Source of the DNA: JBHIFB01 sp046760905
GTDB taxonomy: Bacteria > Gemmatimonadota > CAZMKB01
Assembly: GCA_046760905.1 (NCBI GenBank)
Contig: JBHIFB010000170.1
Span: 1 to 5,777 of the forward strand
Length of the DNA: 5,777 nt
Direction: 5' to 3'
Part shown: positions 1 to 3,893 of the stretch, in pieces
Layout: each line of letters begins with the position of its first letter
How positions within the stretch are numbered: position 1 is the stretch's first letter
Notes under the pieces: generated by a model
Told to the model about the DNA's origin: nothing
Database searches by the model: none
What the model saw: only the letters and a program-made list of their open reading frames with translations
Program-made: the position numbers and the translations under genes

Positions 1-310
1 TATCATTGTCAGCATCTTTAACCAATAAGCTCTTATTTATGGTAACAGATCCAAGCGTGTCAATTTCCATATACTTTGTCTTTTTAACCGGGAGACCAAT
101 CCACATATCCTGAGTGTTGTCCTCAACATGCATGCCCCACCATATCCCCGAACCATTAATGTTCTTAAATCTGAATCCACCAAACTCAGCCGTGTCTGAG
201 ACTTGAAACTGGTCATAAACTCCCATGTGGCCATCTACGGTAGCAGCACCGGGGTAGTATCTAAACTGGGGACTTGTCACCCTTACAATATCGCCTTCAA
301 ATTTTTTCAT
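1..310 (-). CDS. Unrecognised leftward protein, 3' end outside window
   Basis: An uninterrupted frame of 103 codons starts at the ATG at 310-308 and leaves the left edge of the window. A TGA lies directly before the ATG, so translation cannot start further upstream. A GGGGGG run about five bases before the ATG could act as a weak Shine-Dalgarno site through one G-U pair. A near-consensus promoter lies about 50 bases upstream, which supports a real gene. The product begins MKKFEGDIVRV, has no signal peptide, and is rich in Gly, aromatic and Asp/Asn residues in alternating patterns (for example GIWWGMHVEDN and GSVTINKSLLV). This suggests beta structure, as in tail-fibre or repetitive surface proteins, but I recognise no family. 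The base composition is more AT-rich than the genes to the right, which may mean a separate origin. I am fairly sure of the frame and unsure of the function. Confidence 0.6.
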   Translation of the reverse strand, partial: MKKFEGDIVRVTSPQFRYYPGAATVDGHMGVYDQFQVSDTAEFGGFRFKNINGSGIWWGMHVEDNTQDMWIGLPVKKTKYMEIDTLGSVTINKSLLVKDADND

Positions 311-361
311 TCAAACCCCCCGAATGAAGTGAAAATATCAGATCCAAATCAACTAATTTCG

Positions 362-390
362 AGTATACCAGATTACATTGGTTGGGTCAA
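362..390 (-). promoter_or_regulatory. Sigma-70-type promoter for the leftward gene
   Basis: On the minus strand, TTGACC (390-385) is followed by a 17-base spacer and TATACT (367-362). Each hexamer differs from the sigma-70 consensus by one base, and the spacing is optimal. The predicted start of transcription is near 355, giving a leader of about 45 bases before the ATG at 310. Confidence 0.7.
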
Positions 391-414
391 GAATGAAACC
401 TCCTCTTCGCTTGA

Positions 415-573
415 CATCCCCCTCCAACAGGACAGTGCTCATGGAAACACTTCCTACAACCGGTTGATACCGTAGAACTCTTGAGGCAGACTGTGCTGGA
501 CGCTTTTGTCAATGAACAGCTAATCAGTGAAGAGACCTCAAAGAGCGTGGCCTGTGAGTGGTCCCGCTCATGA
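415..573 (+). pseudogene. Possible remnant of a Y2/IS91-like transposase
   Basis: Between the in-frame stops at 412-414 and 571-573 lies an open frame with no plausible start codon. It includes the segments GQCSWKHFLQPVDTVELLRQ and TVLDAFVNEQLISEETSKSV and ends near ACEWSRS. From memory, the 'putative transposase' family with a Y2_Tnp domain has a similar block: a G-x-F-S segment, then F-x-P, then L-F-R-x-x-V-L, a leucine-rich helix with L-I-x-x-E, and W-x-H-S-G-F. This fragment matches most of those landmarks and then stops at W-S-R-S. No other transposase domain or terminal repeat is visible nearby, so it would be a short decayed relic. The match rests on recall of the family pattern and has not been confirmed by alignment. 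It could also be chance non-coding sequence. Confidence 0.35.
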
Positions 574-665
574 ATTATTTCCTTTCTCCTTGAGGTGAGC
601 CAGGATCCTGTGCCACGGGGGTGCCGGGCAACTGGCATCCATGCCGCAACGGAGGAAGAAAAAGG
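574..665. other. Intergenic stretch with nothing recognised
   Basis: This part of the 311-742 intergenic region holds no frame with coding character, no RNA gene and no clear repeat. It may contain further decayed DNA from the element suggested at 415-573, but no conserved block can be followed into it. Confidence 0.4.
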
Positions 666-694
666 TTGACAGAAGTGCGTTTTTGAGTTATTAT
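666..694 (+). promoter_or_regulatory. Sigma-70-type promoter of the RHH-sat-cysC operon
   Basis: A perfect TTGACA -35 box (666-671) is followed by a 17-base spacer and a TATTAT -10 box (689-694). The predicted start of transcription is near 701, so the leader is about 42 bases. No other promoter of this quality is seen before the four rightward genes, which are spaced 26 to 51 bases apart, so this one probably drives all of them. Confidence 0.78.
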
Positions 695-697
695 TAC

Positions 698-718
698 TAT
701 GATTAGAACCTAATCATA
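698..718. promoter_or_regulatory. Perfect 9-bp inverted repeat, likely operator
   Basis: TATGATTAG (698-706) and CTAATCATA (710-718) are exact reverse complements separated by AAC. The palindrome begins four bases after the -10 box and covers the predicted transcription start, a classical position for repression. The heptamer ATTAGAA inside it (702-708) recurs at 735-741, 33 bases away, which is about three helical turns. A near inverse copy, TTCTATT, lies at 719-725. Ribbon-helix-helix proteins commonly bind such clustered short repeats, and one is encoded immediately downstream, so autoregulation is the natural inference. Confidence 0.62.
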
Positions 719-744
719 TTCTATTCGGAGTCTTATTAGAATAT
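716..744 (+). promoter_or_regulatory. Inverted repeat over the leader and start codon
   Basis: ATATTCTA (716-723) pairs exactly with TAGAATAT (737-744) around a 13-base interval that contains the only good ribosome-binding motif, GGAG (727-730). The right arm includes the first two bases of the ATG at 743. In RNA this is a weak AU-rich hairpin that would place the start codon at the foot of the stem. In DNA it may be a second operator, since its arms share the TTCTA/TAGAA core with the repeat at 698-718. The GGAG-to-ATG distance of 12 bases is long, which fits weak translation of the regulator. Confidence 0.4.
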
Positions 745-967
745 GGATGGAGTTTCAGGCAAGGTTACGATCAAGATTCCCCGGAAGCTCTATGAGAACC
801 TGTCTCTCATCATACAGGATTCCGGTTTCAGCTCGGTCACCGATTTCATCGTGTATGTTCTCAGGAACCTGGCCGCAAGCAGGGAAATTCAGAAGGACCC
901 GTCCCTCACCAGGGATGAGATCGAGCTTATCAGAAAACGTCTGAGATCCCTGGGCTACCTGGAATGA
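743..967 (+). CDS. Ribbon-helix-helix (CopG-type) transcriptional regulator
   Basis: This 74-residue protein has the ribbon-helix-helix pattern. A DNA-contacting beta strand (K7-VTIKIP-13) is followed by helix A (about 14-27, PRKLYENLSLIIQDSG), a G28-F-S-S turn, and helix B (about 32-45, ending VLRNLAA). Such proteins dimerise through the strand and insert it into the major groove. After the fold comes a charged linker and a conserved-looking tail, LTRDEIELIRKRLRSLGYL. Tails ending LxxLGYL are, from memory, also seen at the C-termini of many sulfatase-superfamily proteins, so this may be a recurring small motif. The start is fixed by a TAG at 737-739, just upstream in frame. It is first in an operon with sat and cysC, 51 bases before the chosen sat start, and sits behind inverted repeats that look like its own operator. 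The likely role is control of sulfate activation. An antitoxin is less likely because no toxin gene adjoins it. Confidence 0.85.
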   Translation: MDGVSGKVTIKIPRKLYENLSLIIQDSGFSSVTDFIVYVLRNLAASREIQKDPSLTRDEIELIRKRLRSLGYLE

Positions 968-1005
968 TCAGGTTCTTACCAGAAGGCCCGGGCTATGGCA
1001 AGAGG

Positions 1006-1012
1006 AAAGGAG
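1006..1012 (+). promoter_or_regulatory. Ribosome binding site that sets the sat start
   Basis: AAAGGAG ends six bases before the ATG at 1019, an ideal spacing. An in-frame ATG at 995 has only a weaker GAAGG eight to nine bases upstream. The protein family usually begins close to the L-V-P-P-H-G-G motif, which also favours 1019. Confidence 0.7.
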
Positions 1013-1018
1013 AATAGG

Positions 1019-2236
1019 ATGTCTCATCTCGTACCCCCTCATGGAGGCAAATTACTACCAAAGCTTCTCACTGGCGAGCGGCTGGAGGAGGAGAGGAAAA
1101 GGGCAGGCACGATGAAGAAGGTAATGATGACCTCGAGGGAAACCTCAGATCTCGTGATGATGGCTATGGGCGCCTTCAGCCCACTCGATGGCTTCATGGG
1201 GCGGGAAGATTATCAGCGCGTTGTATTTGAAATGCACCTGTCGGATGGGACAATGTGGCCCATTCCCATCACGCTCTCAGTGAGCGAGGAGAAAGCAAAG
1301 GGCATAAAGCCCGGGGACGAACTGGCTCTTATTGATCGGGAGTCCGGGGAACTCATGGGATCTATGAAAGTCGAGGATACGTACGGTTATGATAAGATAG
1401 AAGAGGCCAGAAATGTTTTCGGTACAGATGACACGGCCCATCCGGGGGTAGCCAAGGTGATGGAACAGGGGGAAGTCCTCATTGGCGGACCCGTTATGGC
1501 CTTCAGCGAGGGGAAGTATCCCCGGGAATTCGGTGATTACTATGCGAGGCCTGAAGAGACCAGGAGAATATTCGAAGAGAAGGGCTGGAGAACGGTGAGC
1601 GCCTTCCAGGTCAGAAATCCCATCCACAGGTCCCATGAGTACTGCACGAAAATCGCAATGGAGGTCACCGACGGGCTCTTCATCCACCCTCTGGTGGGCA
1701 AGCTGAAAGAGGGTGACATTCCCGCTGACGTGAGGATGCGCTGTTACGAGGTCCTCATCGATAACTACTATCCGAAGGAAAGAGTTGTTCTGAAGGTCTA
1801 CCCGATGGAAATGCGTTACGGGGGGCCAAGGGAGGCCCTGCTTCACGCTATCTTCAGGCAGAACTTCGGTTGCAGCCACCTAATCGTCGGCAGGGACCAC
1901 GCCGGCGTCGGCGACTACTATGGACCGTTCGATGCCCAGAACATATTCGATGAGCTTCCGGAGGGAGATCTCCACATCAAACCGCTCAAGATCGACTGGA
2001 CTTTCTTCTGCTACAAATGCCAGTCGATGGCGTCGATGAAGACATGCCCGCACACTGCCGAGGACAGGTGCATCATAAGCGGCACGAAATTGAGGAGGAT
2101 GCTTGCCGAAGGTGAAATGCCGCCACTCGAATTCAGCCGCCCTGAAATCCTCGAGATACTTATCGACTATTACAAGGGCCTGGCGGGGAAAGTAAAGATA
2201 GAGAAATCAGCGTATGAGGACATGCCGAAAGCATAG
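1019..2236 (+). CDS. sat: ATP sulfurylase (sulfate adenylyltransferase)
   Basis: This cytoplasmic enzyme (EC 2.7.7.4) joins sulfate to ATP to give adenosine 5'-phosphosulfate (APS) and pyrophosphate. The 405-residue protein has the usual length for the single-chain Sat family, which is unrelated to CysDN. It opens with MSHLVPPHGGKLLPKLL. The active-site landmarks are Q197-V-R-N-P-I-H203-R-S-H206 (the QxRNPxHxxH nucleotide-binding motif), M265-R-Y-G-G-P-R-E-A and G291-R-D-H-A-G. A cysteine cluster, C331-x2-C334-x8-C343-x-H345, matches the zinc site found in many bacterial and archaeal Sat proteins. The S354-G-T-K-L-R-R-M-L segment is also typical. There is no fused APS kinase domain; that activity is encoded separately 26 bases downstream. 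This Sat type serves both assimilation and dissimilatory sulfate metabolism. With cysC beside it and no aprAB or dsr genes in view, PAPS production is the likelier role. All expected motifs are intact. Confidence 0.97.
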   Translation: MSHLVPPHGGKLLPKLLTGERLEEERKRAGTMKKVMMTSRETSDLVMMAMGAFSPLDGFMGREDYQRVVFEMHLSDGTMWPIPITLSVSEEKAKGIKPGDELALIDRESGELMGSMKVEDTYGYDKIEEARNVFGTDDTAHPGVAKVMEQGEVLIGGPVMAFSEGKYPREFGDYYARPEETRRIFEEKGWRTVSAFQVRNPIHRSHEYCTKIAMEVTDGLFIHPLVGKLKEGDIPADVRMRCYEVLIDNYYPKERVVLKVYPMEMRYGGPREALLHAIFRQNFGCSHLIVGRDHAGVGDYYGPFDAQNIFDELPEGDLHIKPLKIDWTFFCYKCQSMASMKTCPHTAEDRCIISGTKLRRMLAEGEMPPLEFSRPEILEILIDYYKGLAGKVKIEKSAYEDMPKA

Positions 2237-2246
2237 GGAGTAAACG

Positions 2247-2252
2247 AAGGAG
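2247..2252 (+). promoter_or_regulatory. Ribosome binding site of cysC
   Basis: AAGGAG (extended to AAGGAGAG, 2247-2254) lies eight to ten bases before the ATG at 2263. A TTG two codons earlier at 2257 would be only four bases from it, so the ATG is the better start. Confidence 0.6.
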
Positions 2253-2262
2253 AGTCTTGATA

Positions 2263-2883
2263 ATGAAAGAGCAGCCAAAGAGCAAGAACATTACCTGGCA
2301 CGAAGCGAAGATCGACAGCAGTAAGCGGGAAGAGCTAAATGGCCACAAGGGTGTGGTTCTGTGGTTCACCGGGCTCTCCGGTTCAGGAAAATCGACTGTA
2401 GCGACCGAGGTAGAGCATGCCCTGTACGAGCGGGGTTGTCACACTTTCGTGCTCGACGGAGACAACATCAGGCATGGCCTGAACAAAGACCTGGGTTTCA
2501 GCCCCGAGGACAGGGAGGAGAACATCAGAAGAATCGGGGAAGTCGCCCACCTCTTCGCTCAGGCCGGGATCATAGCTATGACGGCGTTTATCTCTCCTTA
2601 CCGGAGAGACAGGGACAGGGCGAGAGAAATAAACGAGGATGGAAAGTTTATGGAGATTTTCTGTCGCTGTAATCTGGGTACCTGTGAAGAACGAGATCCG
2701 AAGGGGCTTTACAAGAAGGCCAGGGCGGGAGAAATAGAGGAATTTACCGGGATATCGGCTCCCTATGAGGAACCCCTGCATCCCGAGCTCATACTCGACA
2801 CAGATAAGGAGACGCTTGAGGAGAGCACCCGAAAGGTTATCGACTTGCTCGAGGAGAGGGGAATCATTCCTGCAGTTGATTGA
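2263..2883 (+). CDS. cysC: Adenylylsulfate (APS) kinase
   Basis: This cytoplasmic enzyme (EC 2.7.1.25) phosphorylates the 3'-hydroxyl of APS with ATP to give PAPS, the donor for sulfation and for PAPS-dependent sulfate reduction. The 206-residue length is normal. The P-loop G37-L-S-G-S-G-K43-S-T45 is followed by the APS-binding D65-G-D-N-I-R70-H-G-L-N segment, D-L-G-F-S (76-80) and R84-EENIRRIGEVA. Next is A108-F-I-S-P-Y-R, whose Ser111 matches the serine of the family's FISP motif. The lid-region signature R144-D-P-K-G-L-Y-K-K-A-R-A-G-E-I and the following F-T-G-I-S-A-P-Y-E-E-P are nearly canonical. It lies 26 bases after sat and has its own ribosome binding site, so the two are almost certainly cotranscribed. 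The pull of APS into PAPS helps drive the unfavourable sulfurylase step. Nothing is missing or truncated. Confidence 0.96.
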   Translation: MKEQPKSKNITWHEAKIDSSKREELNGHKGVVLWFTGLSGSGKSTVATEVEHALYERGCHTFVLDGDNIRHGLNKDLGFSPEDREENIRRIGEVAHLFAQAGIIAMTAFISPYRRDRDRAREINEDGKFMEIFCRCNLGTCEERDPKGLYKKARAGEIEEFTGISAPYEEPLHPELILDTDKETLEESTRKVIDLLEERGIIPAVD

Positions 2884-2916
2884 TCTTTTAAAAGAGCTCT
2901 TCCTTTCCTATCGACC

Positions 2917-3828
2917 ATGAATAGACAACTGCTCTTTGCATCGATGTGGATTGTCGGAGTTACTGCGCTTTTCAGAGTCGCTCCCTGTTTTGATGACGAC
3001 GTCCGTGAATTTAAGCTTGCCACCTATAATGTGAAGAATCTCTTCGATGAGCATGACGATCCATATTACTGGGATGAGAAGACCGATCCCATGCCCAAGC
3101 CCCTTGAGGAGGTGAAAGCCCTGGCGAGCGTCATACACCGGTTGGATGCAGACATAATTGCACTGCAGGAGGTGGAGAGCAGGGAGGTCCTCAGGAGGTT
3201 TAGGAGGAGGTTTCTCCAGGATATGGGTTACGGGGAACCGGTACTTATCGAGGGGAATGACATGAGAGGGATAGATGTCGCGCTGCTATCCAGGATTCCT
3301 GTCGGGCCAGTTACATCCTACAGGCACCTGCAGGTTACGAGTGCTGATTACAGGAATCCTCGTTTCGAACGTGATCTGCTCAGGGTGCGGATGTGCCCCG
3401 AAGATGATTTCTGGTTCGACATATATGTGGTACACTTAAAGAGCGGGAGGCGGGTGGATGACATCAAGAAGAGAATGTCTGAGGCCATCAAGGTGAGAGA
3501 AATCCTGGATGGGGAACTCAAACGGTATGAAGGTTACAGGTTCATACTCGTGGGGGATTTCAACGACAGCAGAAAGAGTGATGTGATAAGACTCATCGAG
3601 GGTAAGGGGAAGAGGAAGCTCTTCTGCCTCAACGATGAACTCCCCGAGGATCAGGGATTCACCTTTGTATGGAAATCCATCCGGGCGCAATTCGACTACA
3701 TATTCTGCTCGCCATCTATGAAGGGCTTCTATGTCGAAGGAAGCGCGAGAGTCATAATTGGTGAGGATGTCTCAATCGCATCAGACCACATGCCGGTGAT
3801 TGCCTCCTTTTCGATTCCCTCGAAATAA
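2917..3828 (+). CDS. EEP-fold nuclease/phosphatase with hydrophobic N-terminus
   Basis: This 303-residue member of the endonuclease/exonuclease/phosphatase superfamily is a metal-dependent phosphodiesterase or phosphomonoesterase. All the family's catalytic blocks are present: Y37-N38-V-K-N41 (metal/phosphate), L83-Q-E85-V-E (Mg ligand), G118-I-D120-V-A-L-L-S, H173-L-K-S-G, G213-D214-F-N216-D, F259-D260-Y-I, and S289-D290-H291-M-P-V. It should therefore be active. Residues about 5-19 are hydrophobic after Arg3, suggesting export or a membrane anchor. A cysteine at 24 sits in VAPC, an imperfect lipobox because of the proline. It follows cysC by 33 bases and is probably in the same operon, but it has no good ribosome binding site. 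It is in the same reading frame as cysC, separated by the TGA. The substrate is unknown; candidates include extracellular nucleic acid, a phospholipid or inositol phosphate, or a nucleotide linked to PAPS use. Confidence 0.88.
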   Translation: MNRQLLFASMWIVGVTALFRVAPCFDDDVREFKLATYNVKNLFDEHDDPYYWDEKTDPMPKPLEEVKALASVIHRLDADIIALQEVESREVLRRFRRRFLQDMGYGEPVLIEGNDMRGIDVALLSRIPVGPVTSYRHLQVTSADYRNPRFERDLLRVRMCPEDDFWFDIYVVHLKSGRRVDDIKKRMSEAIKVREILDGELKRYEGYRFILVGDFNDSRKSDVIRLIEGKGKRKLFCLNDELPEDQGFTFVWKSIRAQFDYIFCSPSMKGFYVEGSARVIIGEDVSIASDHMPVIASFSIPSK

Positions 3829-3864
3829 AAAGGTCGGGTGAGTCACTCTCGTAACCACCCGACC
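3826..3864 (-). terminator. Rho-independent terminator of the leftward propeller gene
   Basis: On the minus strand, GGTCGGGTG (3864-3856) pairs with CACCCGACC (3840-3832). Inside, GTTAC pairs with GTGAC (one G-U) around a GAGA tetraloop, leaving one bulged base. The stem is followed directly by TTTTTA, which is the reverse complement of the bases around the TAA stop of the EEP gene. The signal therefore overlaps the end of the convergent gene. On the plus strand the hairpin forms but is followed by CAGCTTATA, so it would be a poor terminator in that direction. Confidence 0.88.
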
Positions 3865-3888
3865 CAGCTTATAACACCGCACCCGACC
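3856..3888. repeat. Duplicated terminator arm
   Basis: The nonamer CACCCGACC occurs at 3856-3864 and again at 3880-3888, 24 bases apart. Both copies are complementary to GGTCGGGTG at 3832-3840, so two alternative hairpins can form after the propeller gene's stop codon. The spare copy may be left from a local duplication. Confidence 0.6.
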
Positions 3889-3893
3889 GGCGC

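Noticed and set aside
353..357. CTAAT half-site near the leftward transcription start, similar to the operator arms
   Set aside because: A single five-base match in AT-rich DNA is expected by chance.
203..475. Rightward 90-codon frame
   Set aside because: It lies largely antisense to the leftward gene and its promoter, has no ribosome binding site and shows no domain-like sequence.
387..638. Leftward 83-codon frame
   Set aside because: It has low-complexity Ser/Thr/Cys composition and is antisense to the fragment that looks like a transposase relic.
995..1018. Earlier ATG giving sat eight more residues
   Set aside because: The ATG at 1019 has a better ribosome binding site and matches the family's usual N-terminus.
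1277..1879. Leftward 200-codon frame inside sat
   Set aside because: It is the mirror of a well-conserved sat reading frame, with no start signals and no recognisable domain.
2892..2901. AAGAGCTCTT palindrome between cysC and the EEP gene
   Set aside because: At ten bases with no T-tract or repeated motif, it is too short to call a terminator or operator.
2881..2919. cysC and EEP gene in the same frame, separated only by TGA and 33 bases
   Set aside because: Readthrough would give a cytoplasmic kinase joined to an exported enzyme, and no recoding signal is visible. A normal stop is more likely.
2980..2988. Lipoprotein signal at Cys24 of the EEP protein
   Set aside because: The -1 position is proline (VAPC), which does not fit the usual lipobox; it is only noted as a possibility.
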